A DNA stretch of 42,500 bases from Symbiodinium natans. Its lineage: Eukaryota; Sar; Dinophyceae; Suessiales; Symbiodiniaceae. Positions within the stretch are counted from its first letter, which is position 1; every line of letters starts with the position of its first letter. Below, piece after piece: positions 31,501 to 38,239 of the stretch. The notes beneath the pieces were generated by a model. The model worked only from the letters and a program-made list of their open reading frames with translations, made no database searches and was not told the origin of the DNA. A program made the translations under genes and the position numbers. The stretch spans positions 156,458 to 198,957 of the forward strand of contig CAJNDS010002544.1 in assembly GCA_905221605.1 (NCBI GenBank), read 5' to 3'.

Positions 31501-33539
31501 ACCAACTCACCGGGAGCGAAATCCCGAGACTGGCCACCGGGAGCACGCCTAAGCGCAGCCTTAAGCTTCTCGTGAATGTCGCCGTGGAGGAGCGCCACCT
31601 TTGCTGCTGCGCGCATCTCGGACTGGCGTGCAACCTCTCCTTCCAAAGAAAGCGCCTGCCCCATTGAGGCTGCTTGCCAAACCTCCTCGTCCAAGAGCTC
31701 CGGCAGGTACGCCTGGCGGCCAAACACTAGCTGGTGCGCACTGTGACCACGACGGCTGATAGTAGAATTCTTCGCCTGTAGCGCGCAAGCGAGTGCCACC
31801 TTCATGGCCTGGCGCCCTTCGGCTTTCTCAGCTTCCACCGCCGCTGACCACGCAACGCCCAGAAGAGCTCCTTGCCTCTCACAGAAGCCATGTTGCCATG
31901 GGGCATAAGAGCCAGTCACTTTGCTAGCAATGCTGTGGGCTTCCAACAAGGCGATGAACTCCGTCTCGAATTCTCCCCCCTGGTCCAAAACCACAGCAAC
32001 CGGCACGCCGAAAACAGCCAACCACGCATTCATAAATTTTCCGGCCACATGAGCCGGTTCACGACATCGTAGAAGGCGAGCAGCATGGTAGCACGTAGCA
32101 GCATCCACCATAGACAAGGCCACATAGAGCTGGCCGGCAGCGTCTTTGATATACTTGAGGTCCAGATGCACCTCGAAGTTGAAGGCAATCGGTCTAGTAC
32201 CTGGTCGCGCCGGCAAAGGTCTCGAAGGTTGCTTCCTCATTTGGCACGTGGGGCACTGGAGAGTTTTCGCCATTTTGACCAACTCATCAGCAGCACCACC
32301 CATCTGAAGCATTCGCACCAGGACCTCATTGGCAGGATGCCCAAGCCGTCGGTGGACCAAGTGTAGTCGCTCGAGCTTGGACCCGGCTTGCGCCGCAGCC
32401 TCAGGAACTTGTTCAGGACCAACGTCTGGCACATCTCGCTGGGCACGCGTGAGCAGCTCGCGCAAACCACTCACATCACTTTGAGCCCCTTCTTGCCCGG
32501 TGTTGTTGTCGGGAACAAAATGGCGCATATCCTCTGTAGTCTGTCCAAGACCATCTCCACCTGCTTGCTCAGAGTTGTTGTTGGGAACTCGGTTGTGGAC
32601 ATCGTTTGCGGCCTCGATCGCCCTGTCACCCCAACTTTCCAGCTCAGCACGCCAACCCTCAATCTCGCTGGCTTCCTCTTGCGGCTCCGGCGGTTCGGCC
32701 AAAACCTCCACATCGTCCTCGACAAATGCCTCCTCGGGAAGAAGCTTCGGCCTCGTAAAGAGGGTGGGCACCACCAACATGCGTGTCCTCTGTTCCAAAG
32801 CCGCCTGCGCCCCCTTAACCACCGCCCGGCACCACGAGTCAGGTAGAAGACGAGCATCGTTGCAGATCCATCGGCCGCACTGGTGTCGTCGAGGCCCCGA
32901 CTCCGAACCAAAAGAGTGTCGATGGATCGGCGGGCCAGGGCAAAGTTTGACAACACGTCGTAGTACGGGGCTGTCAGCAGCGACGAGGGTGCGCTGTTGT
33001 AGCGTAGGAGGTGCGCCAGGGCATGGCCAAGCACAAAGGTCTGTGTGAGCCTTAGGTAAGCCTTCCAAGGCTGCTGTCCACAGAGGGTGCACCCACAAAG
33101 GATGCCGGTCAGCACCATAGACCAAGACAAGACCGCCGCGAGCACGCTGAGCCACAATGAGATCGTGGGCAAAACGCCACAAGGGGGCCTGGCGGACTTG
33201 CTCGGCGCTGTGTGCCTGAAGGGAAATGGCTGTAGGCACACCAAAGCTGGTTGTCATAGGCGAAGTCGACGGCAAACACAACGCAAGGAGATCAGGCTGC
33301 CATCTTTCAAAGTAAGTCCTAGCCTCTGTCCGGACCAGCGGGCGGGTAAGGTCGAAGTGAGGCGCATCCACCGGCTGGCCAGATTGCCAACCGCATGCCG
33401 CCGCCATCATGCTAATAGCCATAGTACTCACAAAGACTTCCAGCACACGCCAAGGGCCAGGGCGCCGAGTGGTAGAAGGCCGCGCCACAGGCAGCGGTGG
33501 CCCACGAGGAACAGCGCAGGCTCGACCACAAACAGCCAT
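28518..33539 (-). CDS. pol: Copia-type Pol polyprotein: MTase-like N-domain, integrase, reverse transcriptase, RNase H
   Basis: 1,673 codons. Residues about 30-240: domain resembling a cytosine-C5 methyltransferase fold (inference). About 388-435: integrase zinc-binding domain with H-x-x-L-G-H-P and C-P-T-C. About 455-640: integrase core with Asp near 460 (LDLKYI), D519 (LDQGGEFE) and E554 (CERQG). About 650-1080: charged, low-complexity linker. About 1130-1380: copia-type reverse transcriptase, with LFDVSTAFLSG, SAYGLAEAPRLWY and catalytic LHVDDG near 1318. About 1465-1625: RNase H with FFDAS, AAEC, VTDAKS and the terminal WVPTWRQYADGLTK. The frame is the same as the Gag frame but separated from it. 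The N-terminus overlaps the linker frame by 112 nt, so the 33539 ATG may not be used if Pol is made by frameshifting. Confidence 0.93.
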   Translation of the reverse strand: MAVCGRACAVPRGPPLPVARPSTTRRPGPWRVLEVFVSTMAISMMAAACGWQSGQPVDAPHFDLTRPLVRTEARTYFERWQPDLLALCLPSTSPMTTSFGVPTAISLQAHSAEQVRQAPLWRFAHDLIVAQRARGGLVLVYGADRHPLWVHPLWTAALEGLPKAHTDLCAWPCPGAPPTLQQRTLVAADSPVLRRVVKLCPGPPIHRHSFGSESGPRRHQCGRWICNDARLLPDSWCRAVVKGAQAALEQRTRMLVVPTLFTRPKLLPEEAFVEDDVEVLAEPPEPQEEASEIEGWRAELESWGDRAIEAANDVHNRVPNNNSEQAGGDGLGQTTEDMRHFVPDNNTGQEGAQSDVSGLRELLTRAQRDVPDVGPEQVPEAAAQAGSKLERLHLVHRRLGHPANEVLVRMLQMGGAADELVKMAKTLQCPTCQMRKQPSRPLPARPGTRPIAFNFEVHLDLKYIKDAAGQLYVALSMVDAATCYHAARLLRCREPAHVAGKFMNAWLAVFGVPVAVVLDQGGEFETEFIALLEAHSIASKVTGSYAPWQHGFCERQGALLGVAWSAAVEAEKAEGRQAMKVALACALQAKNSTISRRGHSAHQLVFGRQAYLPELLDEEVWQAASMGQALSLEGEVARQSEMRAAAKVALLHGDIHEKLKAALRRAPGGQSRDFAPGELVFFWSPISEPKRRRYRRDAGAWRGPAVVLVPDGSQKYFISWRGRCLLVAAANMKMASLEAADDHELRLREAEAHLEKGYLDLSQEAEPPKEEEATRAVQGPGLSVRRRRNTLGRKVTEARRMMSNLKSVKKMLKVPLQGRRRPRALCPPAPRAEQAVAPDPALAGPSAADSDEAGPPPDYVTDEDGPAASMEEGEMRDLLRRPSPSPETLRRRQLATDDVPVAMREFVKRRRELQERELLENADEAEVEPAAKRLKDASFYNYVLAAVSEGEVFNEPVLQNEWLSKAEVDYLSELLDMPLCSVRLHRAPRKRLQAPGGNVGCNRTTLMLQQGSRQVLVATEGPDQAKERPRRRTPFLWRGLTLFSRRPKTTVTKEVFFEKEAPLEEPVVVEKDGVCYEVAPVSKRTFYAACADLSSTTRCVEAFLLKLKASGKELDPRYFDTAEAKAFDESDAAEWSAWTKNNVVKRLSKEEARKVPAHRVFKVPARVVRTNKAAAGSKQFLPKSRIVLPGHLDPDVGEIRTDSPTTQATAVRMAMVLCVSKRWSCYLFDVSTAFLSGKSVGRELYVRPPRDLKCVGPHELWLILRSAYGLAEAPRLWYERAKELLKESGFEELSFALCTFVWKDPRTKAVLAVLCLHVDDGMLVGDNKVIGQIKAAIDQRFQIKVWHLVKDVPLDYLGLKIFIKGNVFINDMSAYILAIQAPSMTGLKKGELLNTAALKAYRRLVAQLRWPAHHVLPELLFEVSCLAQRVSGATTEDLRAGVELLARFHEMAKEGKACLAFPPVEKPVLVTFFDASLGKTSDVASAQRGEVHFITGCDCVSKPTPAAILEFHSNKIARVVRSSMAAECCSLAGSADKLLYNQKLLDALWYGDTEVSPEWRDSLKTEGHLVTDAKSVYDHLQGTAMASERQTALDILAVRQLVQQGILRLHWVPTWRQYADGLTKSMPDVLFEQFKKALRLSLKESAADRLEEERRAGIRKAQRERRKARMSRR

Positions 33540-33946
33540 GTCACGAATCGCACGGGAAGCTGGTTGAGCTTCTTGCGCTTCTCTTTGTGCAAAAAGAGCA
33601 CCGTCTTGCCCTCAAAGACATCCTCGTCCCTTATAAGCTCCGGCTCGTCCTCAGAATGCACTTCCTCGTCTGAAGTTTCGCGCTGCACCCCGAACTCGTG
33701 TGAGGTAATGGAGGCAGCATCGTCCTCAGGATGCAACCCAGAAGAGGCCAGGCTAGCCTCATCGTCGGCATGGTCGGGGCGATCACGAAGAAAACGACAA
33801 TCCTCAATGACCTTCACTCCGAGGTCCTCCCTCAAAAATGCCAGCCAACGACTTTCTTCATCAATACGGGCCTTCTTGTCGCGGCTGCGCTCGTACCGCG
33901 GATCATCTCCAACACCATCAGAGAGTAGCGCTTCCTCTGAGGGCAC
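33428..33946 (-). CDS. Acidic linker frame between protease and Pol
   Basis: Open frame shifted by one relative to Gag and Pol, open from just after the stop at 33974. Very acidic (LLSDGVGDD, DEEVHSEDEPELIRDEDVFE), then basic KEKRKKLNQLPVR and a hydrophobic tail (FVTWLFVVEPALFLVGH). It overlaps the start of the Pol frame at 33539-33428. In a polyprotein this region would connect protease and Pol. The GTG at 33946 is not a likely true start. No enzyme motif. Confidence 0.55.
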   Translation of the reverse strand: MPSEEALLSDGVGDDPRYERSRDKKARIDEESRWLAFLREDLGVKVIEDCRFLRDRPDHADDEASLASSGLHPEDDAASITSHEFGVQRETSDEEVHSEDEPELIRDEDVFEGKTVLFLHKEKRKKLNQLPVRFVTWLFVVEPALFLVGHRCLWRGLLPLGALALGVCWKSL

Positions 33947-33963
33947 TTCTTCGGAATCCGCAG

Positions 33964-34182
33964 TCAGCTCCCCTCACCAGTGACAAAGGCCATGCTTTGA
34001 GGAGCCTGTTTGAGCTGCGCACACTTCTCCTGCATGCCGGGCTGGCACCAAGGGTTCTGCTCGCCGACATACGCCAGCAAGTCCAAGGCAGGATGCCGAG
34101 TAGGGGTCAGGCGCATAGCCCGGCGACAGCCCAGCACCTCCAGCTCCCGCGTCCTGAAGTCGAACTGCCACTTCCGAACTGG
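33964..34182 (-). pseudogene. Displaced C-terminal part of the retroelement protease
   Basis: In a frame different from Gag, the sequence encodes KWQFDFRTRELEVLG and then RHPALDLLAYV, which resembles the end of copia-type proteases (W-x-F-D-F, then an H-P-A-L motif). It starts where the Gag-protease frame loses homology (about 34165-34182) and ends in TGA at 33964. A 7-bp repeat (cgaactg at 34161 and 34175) brackets the junction. Read as the remnant after an internal deletion that also shifted the frame. Confidence 0.6.
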
Positions 34183-37100
34183 AACGTCTCCTGCTCTTCC
34201 ACCGTCTGCCAAGTGATGCCTCGCCGTCGTAGCTCAGCTTGAAGTGTCTCATGCCACCGAGCTCCTCCAACGGCTGTGCGGCAGCCTGTGTCTGCCACAG
34301 CCAAACCAGGAGCCCATGTCGCGGCCGGGGTTTCCTCCAGCACCTCGTTCTCGTAAATCTGGCTCGCCATGAGCGCACCGTGGCGCACACTGAAGTAGAT
34401 GATGTGCTTGAGGTCGCAGCGGGAGCAACGGGCAAAATGCCCATGTTGGTTGGCCGTCCACAGCAAATCCCCATACCGATGGTGACACCGTGCTTGTTGT
34501 TCAGAAGGTCGAGGGGCCGCAGCACCAGGGACACAACGATGGCCTTCCAACTGTCGCTCATACAAGTCGTGGCGAAACTCCTCCAACTCGCGCTGGCGCA
34601 CTGCCTTGGCTTTGTCTCGGCCGACAGCATCCTTCAAAGCTGGCGGACGCAGTGGCTCATTACATGGAGCCCCTCCTCGGCTACCAGGGCAAAGAGGAAG
34701 CTGATCATGGTCACGCGCTGGTCCGGGCGCATCACGCCCACGGGCTGGGGGATCAAAGTTGAGCGCTCCATTCCCCTCCGAAGCATACGGACGGGAACCA
34801 TGAAGAACGGCCCAGGCCTCATCTTCCTCCTCCCTTCTCAGGACAGTTCGGATGGCCTTCTTCTCTTCCTTCGTCAGCTGGTCCACGGCTCCAAGGAGCT
34901 CCAAGGGCTTCAATTTGATCTTTTTGTCATCCTTGCTCTTGCCCAGCGCGGTCTTCGGGACTTCCACACGCATGGGTCGGGGAGGAGCTGCAGCGATTGA
35001 AGGAGCAACCTGCGCGGGCCCCGTAGAAGAAGCCCCGGCAGTAGCCCCACCAATCTGGTCACCAACCAGAGCCCATTCTCTCTTGCACAGCCGGGCTCCA
35101 CAAGTGGAGCAAAAGGCTGCACCTTCGGCGCAGAAGTCACCACAGCCAGGACACTCCACCATACTGCCCACCATGAACGTGTAATTCACGAAGTTCACCT
35201 CATTGGCACCCTGCGCCGAACCCGGCCGGTGCAAAGAGTCTCTGCCACTTCGAACATTGGGGCATTCTGGATCTCCTTTCCAGTGGCCAACCGAGCCACA
35301 GCTTGCGCACGTAGAGTGGCGCTTCTTTGCTGCCAAACTCTTCGAAGTGCTGCTCGGGGACGAGGTAGAACCAGGCTGCTTGAAACCCCGGGTCTTCTTC
35401 TTCGTGTTGACTTTCGTTTTGGCGCGCCACCCAGCTTGAAACGCTTCATAGATGTCGGGCAGCTCCTCATCAGACCCCTCGTGCAACTCAGCATCGCCCC
35501 CATTCTCATCCTCAAGCTCCTCGCCTTCAGGCTCAGCCATTGCACCATCCACGGCTTCTTGTTCCAAGTCTTCATCGTCATTCTCCTCGGCCTCCTCGTC
35601 GGGCTGGTCCGCTACGTGGGCTGTGTGCTTTCGAAACGGCCTCCGCGCCGGACTTGCCGAGGTAGAGGCAGAAGTTGTAGAAGCCGTCGAGGAAGGCACA
35701 GATCTCAAAGAGGATCTTCCGGAACGAGACAAGGATGGGAGCCTGCGCTCCTCCTCGTGTATATGGGCACACCTGTGGCGCAGCGCCTTCTCAATCGACT
35801 CGGTGTCGTAGCAAGCCCCGGCACTGTAGAAAACATCCAGCCTGTCTCGCCTGCTAAGGCCTGCTCTGTTCAAAAGCCGCTGCGCCCACGCCTTGTTGCT
35901 CCACGTGCTGTCAGGGTCCTCCACAGTGTAGTTCATCCTCAACCGCTTGAGACCCGCCACGTACGATGCAACACTCTGGCCCGGCAAGCGACGGTACGCA
36001 GCAAGCTCCTTCTCTGCCCTCTCGAAGCTCTCGGCATTCGACTCACCGAACGTCTCCTCCAGCAGGCTCCACATCACCGTCAAGCCGCCCGGTGAAGTAT
36101 AATCGGAAAGAGGGCGTTGATCAAGGATGTCCCGCGCTTCCCCTTTTGTGCTAAGGTAAAGCAGCATGGCCAGCTCTGACTGCTCCAGACGGTAAAGGTG
36201 CTCCTGTGCTTCTGTGGCACGCCGCCAAGCCTTGAACTTCTTGCGGTCCCCGTAAAAATCTTCGATCTTCACCGAACCAATGCTCGACTTGGGCCGTTCT
36301 TGCTCCCTGGCCCGGCGGCGAAGCAAACTCTTGATCTCCGAGGTCCCAGCACTGCTGCTGCCAACATCCTCGCCAGCACCATCGCGAGATACTGAAACCA
36401 TGCCCGTCCTCATCTGCAAACGTCCCGTGGATGCCTGGGCCTCCACCTGTGGCACTGGTACTTGCCCTGAGCCAAGATCACCAGGACGCCCGCCGGCACT
36501 ATGCCCTGGCACACCTAGCCACTCAGGAGGAACACCTGAAGGTACATGCGCTCCAGCAAGCCAACCAGGAGGAACACTTGAGGGTACTTGCGCTGCACAA
36601 GGCCAACCAGGAGGAACACTTGAGGGTACTTGCGCTCCAGCGGGCCAACCAGGAGGAACACTTGAGGGTACTTGCGCTGCAGCAGGCCAACCAGGAGGAA
36701 CACTTGAGGGTACTTGCGCTCCAGCGGGCCAACCAGGAGGAACACTTGAGGGTACTTGCGCTCCAGCAGGCCAACCAGGATGAACACTTGAGGGTACTTG
36801 CGCTCCAGCGGGCCAACCAGGAGGAACACTTGAGGGTACTTGCGCTCCAGCAGGCCAACCAGGATGAACACTTGAAGGTACTTGCGCTCCAGCGGGCCAA
36901 CCTGGAGGAACGCCATGTGGGCCGAAAACTCCAGGACCTCCCTGATAAGCAGCTGGCCACCCTGGGGGCACACAAGCAGGCCCAGCATATCCAGGAGGCC
37001 ACCCTTGAGGTACACAGCCTATCCCAAAGCCTCCAGCAGGAAGCCCAGGAGGCTGCACATCAGCAGTGCCCCACCATCCAATCTGTTCAGCCTGCGTAGG

Positions 37101-37304
37101 CGCTCTTTCATTCCCAGCAGGTCGGGGACTCAAAGTGGGACGCCACTGCTCACAAGAAGCCGCCGCCGAGACACCTCCTTCAGCATGCAAGCCAAAGTCA
37201 TCGTGTTCATCAGCGGCTGCTTCTCCCCAAGGGTCTGCTTCATCCCATGGATCACTTTCGGGCACCGGAACATCCGATGCGGCAGGCGCCGCAGACGCCT
37301 CCAT
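34107..37304 (-). CDS. gag: Gag polyprotein with truncated aspartic protease
   Basis: 1,065 codons; forms the particle that packages element RNA. Residues 16-36 acidic (SDPWDEADPWGE). About 100-262 Pro/Trp/Gly-rich repeats, nine at exactly 14 residues (VPPGWPAGAQVPSS). About 339-525 copia-type Gag domain (IEDFYGDRKKFKAWRRA; ERAEKELAAYRRLPGQSVA). About 560-640 acidic. About 667-682 zinc knuckle C-x2-C-x4-H-x6-C (CASCGSVGHWKGDPEC). About 717-742 zinc ribbon (CPGCG...CSTCG). About 1003 the protease active site (AVADTGC). After FQFGSG the sequence leaves the family pattern and stops at 34107. The start ATG lies 64 nt from the LTR. Confidence 0.88.
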   Translation of the reverse strand: MEASAAPAASDVPVPESDPWDEADPWGEAAADEHDDFGLHAEGGVSAAASCEQWRPTLSPRPAGNERAPTQAEQIGWWGTADVQPPGLPAGGFGIGCVPQGWPPGYAGPACVPPGWPAAYQGGPGVFGPHGVPPGWPAGAQVPSSVHPGWPAGAQVPSSVPPGWPAGAQVPSSVHPGWPAGAQVPSSVPPGWPAGAQVPSSVPPGWPAAAQVPSSVPPGWPAGAQVPSSVPPGWPCAAQVPSSVPPGWLAGAHVPSGVPPEWLGVPGHSAGGRPGDLGSGQVPVPQVEAQASTGRLQMRTGMVSVSRDGAGEDVGSSSAGTSEIKSLLRRRAREQERPKSSIGSVKIEDFYGDRKKFKAWRRATEAQEHLYRLEQSELAMLLYLSTKGEARDILDQRPLSDYTSPGGLTVMWSLLEETFGESNAESFERAEKELAAYRRLPGQSVASYVAGLKRLRMNYTVEDPDSTWSNKAWAQRLLNRAGLSRRDRLDVFYSAGACYDTESIEKALRHRCAHIHEEERRLPSLSRSGRSSLRSVPSSTASTTSASTSASPARRPFRKHTAHVADQPDEEAEENDDEDLEQEAVDGAMAEPEGEELEDENGGDAELHEGSDEELPDIYEAFQAGWRAKTKVNTKKKTRGFKQPGSTSSPSSTSKSLAAKKRHSTCASCGSVGHWKGDPECPNVRSGRDSLHRPGSAQGANEVNFVNYTFMVGSMVECPGCGDFCAEGAAFCSTCGARLCKREWALVGDQIGGATAGASSTGPAQVAPSIAAAPPRPMRVEVPKTALGKSKDDKKIKLKPLELLGAVDQLTKEEKKAIRTVLRREEEDEAWAVLHGSRPYASEGNGALNFDPPARGRDAPGPARDHDQLPLCPGSRGGAPCNEPLRPPALKDAVGRDKAKAVRQRELEEFRHDLYERQLEGHRCVPGAAAPRPSEQQARCHHRYGDLLWTANQHGHFARCSRCDLKHIIYFSVRHGALMASQIYENEVLEETPAATWAPGLAVADTGCRTAVGGARWHETLQAELRRRGITWQTVEEQETFQFGSGSSTSGRGSWRCWAVAGLCA
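36519..36920 (-). repeat. 42-bp minisatellite inside gag, nine exact-period units
   Basis: The word ccaacc(a/t)gga starts at 36561 and then every 42 bp to 36897, nine times without a length change. 42 is divisible by three, so all six frames tend to stay open, which makes misleading frames on both strands. Confidence 0.95.
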
Positions 37305-37354
37305 CAGCGAGGCTCAGAAAGCAGAGGCAGCAGCCTATCCTAAGCCCCCCCTAA

Positions 37355-37367
37355 GCTCACGCTACCA
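37355..37367 (-). promoter_or_regulatory. Probable primer-binding site for minus-strand DNA synthesis
   Basis: One base inside the 5' LTR the coding strand reads TGGTAGCGTGAGC. The first seven bases complement a tRNA 3' end GCTACCA, as in eukaryotic initiator tRNA-Met; the rest does not match the common initiator sequence. Position is right; primer identity is uncertain. Confidence 0.6.
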
Positions 37368-37368
37368 A

Positions 37369-37536
37369 TATAAATCGCCTTGGCAACACTAAGTGCAACC
37401 ACACAACCGGCAAAGCAAAGCACAGCAGCAAGGGAAGGAGTCGGCGCTCCTTTTCGCAGAAGGTTAAACATCGATGCTGCGGAGATTGACGGCTGAACGA
37501 CCTGCCCCTGCACACTATACACAGGCGAGCGTCACA
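37369..37536 (-). repeat. 5' LTR of the copia-type element
   Basis: Identical to the 3' LTR. Contains the element's promoter by analogy; no TATA motif is obvious near its start. A short upstream frame (ATG at 37522) ends at 37340, before the Gag start. Confidence 0.95.
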
Positions 37537-37541
37537 TCGAC
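37537..37541. repeat. Target-site duplication, right copy (tcgac)
   Basis: Exact match to 28324-28328. Confidence 0.92.
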
Positions 37542-37600
37542 TTCCGAACTCTAGATGGACTTGCTCAACCGTTTGCTGCTCAAAGACGCGGTTGCCATCG
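37537..37600 (-). CDS. Host coding segment upstream of the retrotransposon insertion (interrupted exon, 5' piece)
   Basis: The minus-strand frame NRVFEQQTVEQVHLEFGSR is open into the target duplication and in register with the frame at 28328-28180. Several AG acceptors (for example CAGAG followed by GCG near 37605) could begin the exon. It follows the PPR exons by about 100 bp. Confidence 0.4.
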
Positions 37601-37689
37601 CCTCTGTAGCTGGCACAGTAGGGTCAGAGCCTTTGTGCAGACAAGATCACTTGGCCACAGAAGTGGAAGTCGCCTCTCTGGGGGGCCAG

Positions 37690-38230
37690 CACGCTCCCAC
37701 TGCCAGCACTTCTCGCAGGCGCTAATGGTGCTACCTTCGCTTCGAGACAATGCTTCAAGAGCCCATCTTTCCACTTTACAAGGATAGACTGAGGCAAATA
37801 CGGAGCATTGTACTGCACAGTAACTCAATGCGACGATGAGACTGACCCGGACACTGAAAGTCAAGTCTTCTCTGAGCTTCGTACTGAAGGAGATGGTGTC
37901 TGCTCGCACTTTCACAGCCGTCATGGTATCCAAGACTGCTACGGCCTGCGGTCCCAACCGTGCAACTTCGCTTCCATTGTTGCAGCACGCGCACAACAGC
38001 AAGCTGCGGTAGAGTTGGCTTGCTGGGGAGGTGACCTGTGCCCACTGGTTCCCCTTCTCGCAGGCCGAGATGGTTGCATTGAATGCAATGGTGCTTGAAG
38101 ACCCTATGGAGTCCTCGGACAGGGCGGTGAAGTTGAGGAAGTCTCTCTGTTGCTCAGAACATTGGCACGAATGGCCGTCCTGCAGAACAGAAAGAGCTTC
38201 AGCCCATTTCTCGCTGCGTCCCAAACTTGC
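37690..38230 (-). CDS. Pentatricopeptide repeat (PPR) protein, multi-exon, interrupted downstream by the retrotransposon
   Basis: PPR proteins bind RNA, usually in plastids or mitochondria. Exons: about 38227-38173 (GRSEKWAEALSVLQDG); about 38095-38036 (STIAFNATISACEKGNQWAQ, a near-perfect dinoflagellate PPR motif); 37945 to about 37870 (AVAVLDTMTAVKVRADTISF); about 37775-37690 (RWALEALSRSE, then TISACEKCWQWER). The intron 38035-37946 is GT-AG, 90 nt, phase 0, and joins N-Q-W-A-Q to A-V-A-V-L-D, giving one continuous repeat. The last exon lacks the residues normally before T-I-S-A-C, so part may be decayed. The next open frame downstream is cut by the element. Confidence 0.6.
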
Positions 38231-38239
38231 GATGAGAGC

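Larger units (their letters stand above)
28329..37536 (-). mobile_element. Full-length Ty1/copia-type LTR retrotransposon (9,208 bp)
   Basis: Complete structure on the minus strand: 5' LTR (37536-37369), primer-binding site, Gag-protease frame, linker frame, Pol with integrase before reverse transcriptase (the copia order), 3' LTR (28496-28329), and a 5-bp target duplication on both sides. LTR identity implies recent insertion, although 168 bp gives weak dating. The Pol frame is uninterrupted for 1,673 codons, but the protease region is broken and the coding region changes frame three times. The copy may depend on related elements or on frameshifting. Confidence 0.95.

Noticed and set aside
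33087-33983. Plus-strand Ser-rich open frame of 298 codons
   Set aside because: Antisense to the retroelement linker and Pol N-terminus; Ser/Arg-rich shadow of acidic coding sequence.
36519-36920. Regularly spaced repeat that might suggest a CRISPR array
   Set aside because: Units are contiguous with no unique spacers and lie inside a coding frame.
36431-37099. Plus-strand open frame of 222 codons with regular NQEEHLRVLALQ repeats, and minus-strand shadows of the same region
   Set aside because: Product of the in-frame 42-bp gag minisatellite, which keeps all frames open. The Gag frame continues into a recognisable Gag domain; these do not.
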